Assembly (NCBI GenBank): GCA_002081555.1
Contig: MZNV01002878.1
Location: forward strand, 1 to 20,590
Direction of reading: 5' to 3'
From: Protostelium mycophagum
Taxonomy: Eukaryota; Evosea; Variosea; Protosteliida; Protosteliaceae
Length of the DNA: 20,590 nt
The notes under the pieces were generated by a model. It made no database searches, had not been told where the DNA came from, and saw only the letters and a list, made by a program, of their open reading frames with translations. This document shows positions 1 through 8,491 of this stretch, one piece after another. The translations under genes and the position numbers were made by a program. The stretch's first letter is position 1; every line of letters begins with the position of its first letter.

Positions 1-552
1 TTAAACATTGAAGTAACTTGCAAATAAATTATATTAATTTATTCATTCTTTCATGGCATTGATACCTGACACTATATCAGGAAGAAGGCTGTCAGAAAGA
101 AGATTAATAAGATCATCTATGGTAGCACTCAATCTGATATAAATTAAACAGTTAAATCTTTTAATTCAATTTAATTATGATTTAACTTAACATTTTTTCC
201 AATAAGAAACGTTTTCAGATGCCAAGCAGCTTAAACTGTAATGTCATTTCAATCATAATGATGAATAAATACAAAAACAAGCATTTGTGGAACATTTTAT
301 TTTCCCCATAATTTTGCAGTTTAAAATTAAATTTTAAGTTAAAATACAATTTTTATTTGAATTATCAGAGTTATAGGTAAAAACTGAGCTTAAAGTTTGA
401 GGTCTCTTCTGTTCAGAGGATGCTTGTGATACTTAAAAATACTATAAGCTCAATGACTCCTCTGAAATGTATTGCCTAGCTGTTTGTGAGTAGTATATAT
501 ACAAATGATGTAGAGGATAAATATCTACAGTTCTTTACTTGTTGCTTAAATT
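1..552. other. AT-rich stretch without a recognisable gene
   Basis: I see no convincing open reading frame, splice-site chain or RNA gene here. The sequence is strongly AT-rich with many short A and T runs, unlike the gene-dense remainder. It leads directly into the tandem repeat that starts near 553. Confidence 0.6.
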
Positions 553-816
553 ACAATATTTAAAGAAGGCCAATTAGGAGGAAAGCTGGATCAAGACATC
601 TGAGGAAATTTTACAGTTGTTATTTTGTAAATATTATAAAGCAAAACCTGCAGTACATGTCCCAGAGGAAAAGAGAACTGAACTACAATATTTAAAGAAG
701 GCCAATTAGGAGGAAAGCTGGATCAAGACATCTGAGGAAATTTTACAGTTGTTATTTTGTAAATATTATAAAGCAAAACCTGCAGTACATGTCCCAGAGG
801 AAAAGAGAACTGAACT
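553..816 (+). repeat. Perfect tandem duplication of a 132-bp unit
   Basis: Bases 553-684 and 685-816 are identical over the whole 132 bp by eye. The unit length is a multiple of three, so the reading frame is kept across the junction. Both copies carry the same in-frame TAG (575-577 and 707-709), where the related third copy at 842-991 has TGG (857-859). The absence of differences between the two points to a very recent duplication, or to an assembly artefact. Confidence 0.95.
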
Positions 817-994
817 TTTGTGTTTGTCATCATCATTGGTCTTAAAGAAGGCCAATTGGGAGGAAAGATGGATCAAGACATCTGAGGAAATTTTACAGTC
901 GACATTTCGTAAACATTATGAAGCAAAACCAGCAGTACATGTCCCAGAGGAAGAGAGAACTGAACTTTTGCGTTTGTCATCATCATTGGTCTGA
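553..994 (+). pseudogene. Decayed array of a ~44-50-residue protein repeat
   Basis: Read in one frame, the region gives three copies of a Lys/Glu-rich repeat containing AKPAVHVPEE and TSEEILQ. Copies one and two (44 codons each) are interrupted by TAG at the position of a Trp codon. Copy three is intact (KKANWEERW) and slightly longer, ending LSSSLV before TGA at 992-994. The third copy differs from the others mostly by substitutions, which suggests past selection on a coding repeat. No family is recognised. It may be the decayed end of a repetitive or mobile-element protein. The intact part (749-994) is too short and too repetitive to call a functional gene. Coding origin is an inference. 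Confidence 0.45.
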
Positions 995-1111
995 TCATTT
1001 ACAGAGTATTTCCAATGGATAACAGTGTCTATTCAAAGGGTGTGAAACATAGATGTTTGATGGTCAAATGATTTGTAGAAAACAAATCACTAGTGTCAAC
1101 ATAAAAATGTT

Positions 1112-1191
1112 GCAAGCTGTGGGAGTCGAACCCACGAACCCGAAGGACTAGCACCTGAAGCTAGCGTGTTTGACCACTTCACTAAACTTGC
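1112..1191 (-). tRNA. tRNA-Leu (anticodon CAG)
   Basis: On the minus strand the sequence folds as a class II tRNA. The acceptor stem is GCAAGTT paired with AGCTTGC, and the D arm is closed by GTG/CAC. The anticodon stem CTAGC/GCTAG encloses the loop TTCAGGT, giving anticodon CAG (reads CUG Leu). A short extra arm CC-TTCG-GG is typical of Leu tRNAs, and the T arm is GTGGG-TTCGACT-CCCAC, which also supplies the internal B box. No intron is present. A T5 run follows at 1107-1103, fitting a Pol III terminator. It lies about 95 bp beyond the DCAF7 stop codon on the same strand. An identical copy lies at 14955-15034. Confidence 0.96.
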
Positions 1192-1237
1192 TTGTTGTTT
1201 TGGCGCAGTGGTAATTGGATGAAAACCCTCAAAATTC

Positions 1238-1253
1238 CACTTAATATTAAGTG
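1238..1253. repeat. 16-bp perfect palindrome
   Basis: CACTTAATATTAAGTG reads the same on both strands. It lies between the DCAF7 stop codon (1286) and the tRNA-Leu gene. It could form a small hairpin in the DCAF7 3' UTR or be a protein-binding site; no role is shown. Confidence 0.6.
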
Positions 1254-1285
1254 ATAGATTTTAACAAAAGCCGAAGAGGACCTTT

Positions 1286-3021
1286 TTAGACACGCAACAT
1301 TTGCAGCTTATTACCAAAAGCGATAGATATCCATTCCGGTTGACTAGAAGACCAATGCACACACGACACGTGGCCGTCCAACTCTGCGGCGGGGAGGGAC
1401 GGGACCCTGTCAAAAACGTCAGATGTGACGTGTCAAATGAAAACGGCGGAAATCTACCTGATGTCTAAAATGATGACCTTCCGGCTCTCCATCATGACGG
1501 TGGCCAAATAATTGGGATCCTGCTTGTTCCATGAGATCCGGAGTAACGGAGTTAAGTCCGGAGTTTCGTATATGATGGTGGAATGCTCCAAACTCCGCAA
1601 GTCAAACATTCTCACTGAACCGTCGGCTCCTGATGAAAACGTCATCATGTGCCGTGAAGATTCTCGGTAACAACCGTGCTTCTTAACGTGACAAAAATGC
1701 GATATTTTCATATTGACAGACAATTTCTTTTTGCAAATCGAGAATTTTCTTGGATTTTTAAAGTCCCAAATATTTGGGAAGTGATTTTGTCGACATTCTT
1801 ACCGACAGAGGCGAAGACGTCAGTCCCTTTCGCCATGAAGGCAATATCATACACCTCTTTGTCGTGCGCGATCAATTGTGTCTTGGCTTGTCCTGTCTAC
1901 AATCGTGTCAACTTTCTGATAAAGGTTGGGAGGTCACGGTAAATTGACGTGAATATCACGATAAGTTACCGTGAAATTTCATTCATTTTCAAGTGCTTGT
2001 TTTTACAGCAGAATCGCAAACTTTAAATTTTATTGCAAATGAAAATAAAATGTGAAAAATACCTCAATGTTCCAGATTGTGCAGGTGGTGTCTATACTGG
2101 ATGTCCCAACAAGACAGTTATCCGTTTCATTCCAATCAAAAGAAGTCAGCGGTGCGCAGAATTCTGATGTCTTATTCTGCAATGTGTCATCGTGATGGAT
2201 CATCTGCATGGCGGTGTATTTTTAAGAGGTTATGATTCTGCCGTAGTTGAATTTGTCTATCAAAGGGTGGATGCGGCTCTGCCGTAGTGAAAAATATAAT
2301 CGACTTCACAAATCGAGGATGATGAGTCTGATAGGCTGAAGGGCTCACGGAGTCGTTAACAATGTGCAAAGATTACTGTGCAGCAATCATACCCTTGGCT
2401 AAGATAAAGCGTAATTTTGGTGCAAAAGAGATGGTATCAACGACAAAACTTAACAAGCGAAAAGATGATGAAGTTTTCATTTTTAATGAAGCGTATGAGA
2501 GCATTTTGTGACATCATCAAAAATGATTCGAGTTTACTCTAGAAATCATGCAATTCGATTTCAACATTAGACAATCAATCCACTCACGTTATTGAGAAGG
2601 CATTTCATTCCGACTTCCTTCTTTCCTGGTTTCACCTCCCATAATCTGAAATAATCACCAGTCGTGCCGAGAAGATCTGGCCCGACGGCGGTTCTACTGG
2701 GCCTCCACATGACCTTTGTGGCGGGGTAAGAGTGCTGAAAAGATCCCTTGACTTCAAATTCGCCACGTTCATCATTCAGCTGCACGATATCCACCTGAAA
2801 TGTTCATTTTCCATTCGAATTTCGACCGTTAATATTTTCAAGCGAGATTTTATAGAATCACCGGTATAAAATTTTTGCATTACCTTGTTATTGTAATCTT
2901 TCAACATACTCCCAACAGCCAATCTGAATTTCTGATCGGGTCGCGGACTCCAATGCATCCCATATATTGGCCATGGTGCCGTATAAGTATAGATCTCCTT
3001 CCTTCTTCGCTCCGAAGTCAT
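1286..3021 (-). CDS. DCAF7: DCAF7/WDR68 family WD40 protein, shortened
   Basis: Six exons: 3021-2884, 2794-2588, 2176-2063, 1896-1803, 1629-1458, 1406-1286; 281 residues. All splice junctions are GT-AG with matching phase. The N-terminus KRKEIY-like ([12 protein letters not shown]), [46 protein letters not shown] and [11 protein letters not shown] are hallmark DCAF7 strings. Family members (about 342 residues in human) are WD40 scaffolds for DYRK/HIPK kinases and CUL4-DDB1 ligases; the plant relatives are TTG1. Here the segment after VILDIRVP jumps from an LDGH-CV string straight to the terminal [13 protein letters not shown]...LRV. About 45-50 family residues, roughly one propeller blade, are therefore missing inside the last exon, with no intron there that could hide them. 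Divergent from PLAA across 143 bp. Identification is firm by recalled family similarity; the effect of the loss is unknown. Confidence 0.93.
1934..1974. repeat. Nested palindrome in a DCAF7 intron
   Basis: TCACGGTAA at 1934-1942 is the exact inverse of TTACCGTGA at 1966-1974. Between them CGTGA-ata-TCACG (1948-1960) forms an inner inverted repeat. The element sits in the 166-bp intron 1897-2062. Related CGTGA/TCACG hairpins occur in the longest intron of the RGS gene (15505-15527 and about 15752-15778), suggesting small dispersed elements. Confidence 0.6.
2177..2587 (-). other. Outsized 411-bp intron of DCAF7
   Basis: This intron separates CLLNN from NKTSEF in the DCAF7 coding sequence and is eight to ten times longer than most introns in the window. 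It has GT-AG ends on the minus strand. It contains the string ATGCGGCTCTGCCG (2271-2284), which recurs exactly at 15696-15709 in another outsized intron. I see no coding exon in it. An insertion of a small non-autonomous element is the likeliest explanation. Confidence 0.6.
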
Positions 3022-3164
3022 ATCGTCGTGTTTATCTCAGAGATCAAAACTACTGATGTTATGAATTCGCAGAATGCGAATGACCAAATATTTGTGACTT
3101 GGTGTCATTTCTACGTCATCATCAATTTCAATCGGATATCACAAACCACGCGAAGAGAACAAAC
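3022..3164. promoter_or_regulatory. Divergent promoter region, DCAF7/PLAA
   Basis: Only 143 bp separate the two start codons of these oppositely oriented genes, so both 5' UTRs and core promoters must lie here. No TATA box or other named motif is clear. The call rests on gene arrangement. Confidence 0.45.
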
Positions 3165-6100
3165 ATGAGCTCAGAAACCTTCGCCTTATCACGTCTTCTT
3201 ACGGGACATGAACAAGATGTGAGCAAAAATGTTTTTGTGTAGAAGAATGACCCTTTAGGTTCGTAGTGTCGCAACACTGGAGCATGATGGTAAAGCATTT
3301 GTTCTTTCAGCGTCAAGAGACCGTAGTGTTCGTGTATGGGATCCAGAGAGCGGCAATGAGGTGATTTCTACATTGAACAGTTCATCATGATTGATCACAA
3401 GTGAATCACAACCACTTCAGCGTGATCTCAATCATACAAATTATTTAGTGTTTGGAAAGTCTGATCAGACCAAGTTGAAAAAATTGTATGGACACAACCA
3501 TTTTGTCAGTGTTGTGATGCCTCTCCCAAAATCACCTCTGTATCCTTTCAGTGGGTTTGTCTCTGGTGGAAACGACAAGATCATCAACGTTTGGTGAGTC
3601 ATTCTCCCGCCACTTCTTTCTTTTGAATTTTAAAAACGATTGCTCACTCCGATACAGGGACGCCAGCCGGGAGGAACCCCTTTCGACCTTGATCGGACAC
3701 AATGACACGATCTCCAGCCTCTCTATCACTGCTGATGGACACATCATCTCTGGCTCCTGGGACAAGTGAGCTTTTATTTCAATACCCAAGAAAAAATATC
3801 AGAAAATTAAAACAAAAACATCTATTAACCGCCTCAGAACCGCCAGAGTTTGGGAAGGAACTCACTGTGTACAAGTCTTAGAAGGTCATCAGCTCGCCGT
3901 TTGGGGTGTATTGGGCCTGCCCAATGGTGATATAGTGACGGCCTCAGCAGACAAGACGATAAAAATATGGAGGGGCGGAAAATGCTTCAAAACGGTGACG
4001 GGACACTCGGAATGTGTGAAGGGCCTGGCTCTTGTGGAAAATTTGGGATTCGCCTCATGCGCTAACGACGGGTGTGATTCTGATCTTTTCAGAGATGAAA
4101 TTTAAATGTTGTTGATTAGAAAAATTCATCATGATTGACATCATGACAGAGTGGTGATCTTATGGACCTACGATGGTGAGATGATCCATCAGAACTTTGG
4201 CACAGACACCTTCTTGTACTCAGTATCCGCCAACCACAACGGGTCAGAGATAGCTGCAGGAGGTGAAGACCGCACAGTGAGGATCTGGAGGGGTCCCGAA
4301 TGTGTACAATCCATTGTACATCCCGCCTCTGTCTGGTCAGTGTCTTTTCTACCAAATGGAGACTTGGTCACGGGGGCTTCTGACGGTGTAGCGAGTGAGT
4401 GAAATTTCTATGATAATTCGCTCACTTGAGATTTCAGGAATCTTTACGAGAAGTGAGGGTAGAAAAGCACCTGAGGATGTTATTGCCAACTACAACGCGT
4501 CCATCTCATCTCAATCTCTTCCACCGTGAGTGGAATCTCGAAAGTTTTGATGGTACTGACCGGTTGTAGAGGAACCATCGGTGAGATGTCTTCAGATAAG
4601 ATATTGACACCAGATGCATTGAATGTTCCGGGAACAAAAGAAGGAGAGATTAAGATGATTAGAAACGGCGCCAATGTGGAGGTACACTGAAAACAATGCC
4701 TCCTTGAAGTTACAAAAGACATCATATGAAGTCCCAATATCACCATAACGTGATGCCTTCTGTGCATGCAGCTCTGCTGTTGTGACCTCATTTTATTATT
4801 GAGAATACTTAAAGTATGCAATACACAATCCTTTCAAGAAGAGGTGCCAAAGTGCAAAATCCGCAGAAAAGCTGAGCATATGAAAAATACTGTGGTTATC
4901 TACAATGCTGAAGAATAACAGGTGCACTCATGGAGCTCTGGAAAGCACAAATGGAGCATGGTGGGAACAATGCTGGACGCAAAAGCCAATCAGTCAAAGC
5001 AACTCATGAGCGGAAAAGAATACGACTACATCTGGGGTAAAAATTCATTGTAAAAACGTATTGTTACATGAAATGTAACAAAAATAGATGTTGATGTTGG
5101 AGATGGAATAAACCGAAAACTCGGCTACAACAACTCTGGTGAGTCCATTTCCGTCGAAATTTCACTGAAATCTCGCAGAAAATCCATATGCTACCGCCCA
5201 GGAATTTTTAGACAAGAACGACATGAGCAGAAATTTCTTGGAACAAGTCGCCCAGTTTATCATCAAGAACAGTAACCCCGTCACTTTGGGAGAGGCCCAG
5301 GGACCAACTTACTCTGACCCACTCACTGGTTCAGGAGCGTATACCACATCCACACAAGGCGACATGCAGAAGGTGCGAGAAAATCTACATTCTGGTATTC
5401 AAAAACATGCACAACAAAATTTCCTCACGTGTAAAATATGTGGTAGTGTTGTAGCGTAATAGTGACATTTGAACTTAGAAAAAATGCTGACAATGGATAG
5501 TTAGCCAGAGAAGAGGCCGAAAAGCGATTCCCAAAAACGTATAAATATTTCCCTGTGGTGAGTTTTAATTGTAGATATAGTTGTAGACGCACAAATACTG
5601 AAGACAACAGCGTGATCCCATTTACTTTGACACCGGAAATTTCACCCAAATACAAAACAAAATCGTCGAATTCAACGGACAGGTATGAGAATTTTTTTTA
5701 TATTCCATCTACAACGATTTTCTCATTGAAATAAAAATAGTGTGGGGTGGGGACTTCCCTCTCGGAAGCGGAGATGGAAGATTTGGCACAATTATTTAAA
5801 ACGCTCTCAAATACCTCACGTTATCACGTGACCGACTTCAAAGACAACGAGTTTAGAGCGCTGAAGAAGGCTCTACAATGGCCCAGCAATCTGCTCTTCC
5901 CAGTGCTAGATCTGCTGCGTCTATTTATAGTACACCCTGAAGGCACGAAGAAAGTGCTACGTGATAGTAACGAGGTTCTCACGGTAGTTACCGTCAACCT
6001 CCTCAGCGAGGTAATTCGACCTCCCTTGATATTCAAAATTGAAATTCTTCAGGTTCCCGCCAACCAGACATTAGCACTGAGATCTTTTGTCAATTTGTTC

Positions 6101-6678
6101 AGATGGACTGATGCCAAAGAGGGTTTCCTCACAACAACCCAAGCTGAGGTAAATGGTCAAAAAAATGCCAAAAAATTCCAGGAAAATTGATCTTTGAGAA
6201 AAGTTATTATTTTAATTCTAAATTTTCAAGTTTCTGCCCATCGTTGCATCATTGGTCTCTTCCAGCAATAAGAACGTCAGACTTGGAGCAGCCACCCTCC
6301 TCCTCAAGTAAATACAGTTGTAGATGGTCGAGCTAACATTTCTAACACGGAGTAGTTATTCGACTGGTGCTGTCAAATTGACATCAGAGAGTCGATCGGC
6401 GATGATGGTCGGTCTGTTGACTTCTGTTGAAGGCGAAACTGAGCAGGAGAACTTGTTGAGATCCTTCGTTGCACTTGGCAACCTGGTAAGGGACGATTCA
6501 AATTTCGAATCTTGGTTTATGGCGGGAAAACTGAAAAAAGTAGATGTACAATGACCAAGCAAGTATCAAGATGGCAAAGGACCATGGAGCGCTGCAGAAG
6601 CTGAGCAGCAGACAAGATTCCCTCAACGACAAGTGTAAAGAGTGCGCAGCTGAACTGCAGAAGCTCGCTTCAAAATAA
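3165..6678 (+). CDS. PLAA: PLAA/Ufd3/Doa1 homologue (WD40-PFU-PUL)
   Basis: Eighteen exons: 3165-3218, 3259-3360, 3421-3593, 3658-3765, 3838-4071, 4150-4394, 4438-4525, 4570-4681, 4922-5036, 5088-5138, 5179-5430, 5505-5557, 5611-5682, 5741-6010, 6053-6148, 6231-6307, 6356-6485, 6544-6678. The product is 788 residues, close to human PLAA (about 795). Residues 1-305 form the WD40 propeller (SASRDRSVRVW, SGSWDK, TASADKTIKIW, CAND, GEDRTVRIW, TGASDG). About 340-460 is the ubiquitin-binding PFU domain (QEFLDKND, FLEQVAQFIIKN, YSDPLTGSGAY). About 515-788 is the PUL armadillo-like domain (FPVLDLLRLFIVHP, LVALGNL-like). The family binds Cdc48/p97 through PUL and ubiquitin through PFU/WD40, acting in ubiquitin turnover and endosomal sorting. 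The last intron (6486-6543) is GT-AG and restores a gap-free match to recalled human PLAA. AATAAA overlaps the stop codon. Confidence 0.95.
5705..5716. repeat. CCATCTACAACG intronic motif, copy in PLAA
   Basis: Exact 12-mer inside the PLAA intron 5683-5740, ending 24 nt before the 3' splice site. The same 12-mer occurs at 9055-9066 and 9632-9643. Confidence 0.8.
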
Positions 6679-6923
6679 AGAGGATAAAACGACATCGTGT
6701 CATGACATCGCGAAAAATATGATTTGTTCCGAGACTATGGAGAAAAGTGGACAGGAATACCTGTGTCAAGACCGTCTGTTGGACGAACAAACTTTTCTCT
6801 GGTCGATTTTAGAACACTTCAAGCGGCTCTCATCGCTGCTCATCTTGTAGAAGTACACTGACAATACCCTTTGAGGTAAAGTAAAGATAGAGTACTGGGT
6901 TTAATGTGTGCCAGAATTTATAA
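6679..6923 (+). other. Spacer between PLAA and Ras
   Basis: These 245 bp hold the PLAA 3' UTR and the Ras promoter and 5' UTR. No further gene is seen. AATAAA at 6674-6679 overlaps the PLAA stop codon, so a very short 3' UTR is likely. Confidence 0.5.
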
Positions 6924-7809
6924 ATGTCGCTTTATAAGCTTGTATTAGTCGGTCTTGGAGGAGTTGGTGAGTGGAATGGGATGGATCAGTTTCTTAGGAA
7001 AAGAAGTTTTTCATGTCTTAACCATTTCTTCAGGAAAATCATGTCTCACCATACGCTTCATCTCGCAACGTTTTGTCGATGAATAGTGAGTAATATTTTT
7101 TAATGACCAGTGGAAGCGTTCCATCGGGCGGAAAAAGATGTTGTGCCTCTCTTCTTTCTTAACTCAATATAGCGATCCCACTTTAGAAGACAGTTACAGA
7201 AAGCAGGTTAATGTGGACGGAGAAGAATGTATTTTGGACATCTTTGACACTGCCGGCCAAGAAGGTTAATTAGAGATCATTCATCTCTCTTCTCTCTGAT
7301 ACGGGCGTAGATTTCAGCGCGGTGAGAGATCAGTACATGAGAACTGGAGATGGTTTCCTCTGTGTTTATTCCATCACATACAATGTTTCTTTCCAAGAGG
7401 TATGACCGCCTTCATTCCGCTTTCTCTCCATTATCTTTATACTCATATCAGGTCGAAACACTGCACGACCACATTTTACGGGTGAAAGACGCCGAGAAGG
7501 TTCCCTTTGTCCTGGTGGGCAACAAATGCGATCTCGAATCAGACAGAGAAGTCCCCAAAGAGAAGGGAGAAGAGCTGGCCAAGTGAGTTTCCCGCCGGAT
7601 TCTTTCCAGAAATTTTCACTCATTTTCGCAGAAAAATCGGATGCAAATTCATGGAATCTTCTGCCAAGACCAAGATCAATGTGACGGAAGCTTTTCATGA
7701 GCTCGTCAGAGAGATCAAAAAGTGGAAGAAGGATTACGGCCACGCTGAAGAAGAACAACCAGCTACTCCCGGCACAACAAAAAAGAAGGGAAAATGCCTC
7801 TTGATTTGA
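6924..7809 (+). CDS. Ras-family small GTPase
   Basis: Six exons: 6924-6966, 7034-7085, 7173-7264, 7311-7399, 7452-7582, 7632-7809; 194 residues. The numbering matches H-Ras without gaps through switch II. P-loop GLGGVGKS has G12 and G13 retained (residue 11 is Leu). Switch I is [12 protein letters not shown] (33-43 region, T35). DTAGQE has Q61. NKCD and SSAK complete the nucleotide site. The C-terminus has a KKKGK stretch and the CAAX box CLLI, which suggests geranylgeranylation and plasma-membrane targeting. The effector loop is almost that of canonical Ras (I36 to L), so Raf/PI3K/RalGDS-type effectors are plausible, but the exact subfamily is not fixed. Nothing suggests a pseudogene: no mutation in the G boxes and every intron is GT-AG. 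Confidence 0.95.
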
Positions 7810-8436
7810 AGAAAACATCTGATAAAACACTGAATAATATTTTTTTTGCAAAGATTTTTGAGGGGAGGTATTTTTGTTTTTGTTCGATGCACATCGAAGA
7901 GCATGATGAGAATCGTCAGGAACTCTGTTATACATTACTCCCCCATCAATTGCTGTTGATGACAAGTTGTCACTTGATGTTCTAAGAGTACACTTCTTTG
8001 GGGACGAAGATGACGTGTTCTCGACCGCAGGGAAGTTAGTTTGTAGAGAAGGTGTTGGAACTGCTGAGTTCCTTACAGTCTGTAACCGGGTGTCTTTTGC
8101 TTCCTTTTTGTTCTGTAACATACTGAATGGATGGACATCCGGATTAATGTCTCTGGGCGAGATTGTGGGCAATCTTGCGTCCTTCGGAATAACAAAATGG
8201 GAAGGGCAGAATACCTGTTTGCGAGGAGATTTCTTGTGTTGAAAGAAAGTCAAAAATTTGGAATCGCGCAAAAACCACTAAATAGACAACGACAAGGTCA
8301 GCAACATGTTTTTATAACTCTTCATGTGCTTAAACATCGAGATCTGTGATGAAAACACCATTGATCAATATAAATGTGCGAACACTGATGATGTTTTAGT
8401 CGTACGCTTCTCAAATCTACGTTCACGTGTTAAACA
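7810..8436. other. Long gap between Ras and the coiled-coil gene
   Basis: At about 630 bp this is unusually long for this window. It should hold the Ras 3' UTR and the promoter of the next gene. On the minus strand a frame stays open from about 8271 through the whole gap and on into the antisense of Ras; its part outside Ras (about 8271-7810) is Ser/Pro/Lys-rich and has no ATG at its start. I cannot support it as a gene, but an exon of an antisense transcript is possible. Confidence 0.4.
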
Positions 8437-8482
8437 GTGAGTTACACTCTGCTACAACTCCACACTCATCTAATCTGACCAG
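8437..8482 (+). other. Probable 5' UTR intron of the coiled-coil gene
   Basis: GTGAGT at 8437 and a pyrimidine-rich CTAATCTGACCAG ending at 8482 make a typical 46-nt intron of this genome, 9 bp before the ATG at 8492. It contains CTACAAC (8452-8458), the recurrent intronic word. Inferred from splice signals only. Confidence 0.55.
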
Positions 8483-8491
8483 ATCATAAAA

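Noticed and set aside
5431-5504. PLAA frame ending early at TAA near 5457
   Set aside because: A GT-AG intron (5431-5504) restores the frame into REEAEKRFPK and the PUL domain.
6486-6562. Apparent PLAA reading frame continuing VRDDSN past 6485 and ending at a nearby TGA, or a non-canonical AA-AC intron at 6501-6549
   Set aside because: A canonical GTAAGG...GTAG intron (6486-6543) joins CTG to ATG in phase, and the product aligns without gaps to the recalled end of human PLAA. The DDSN resemblance is coincidental.
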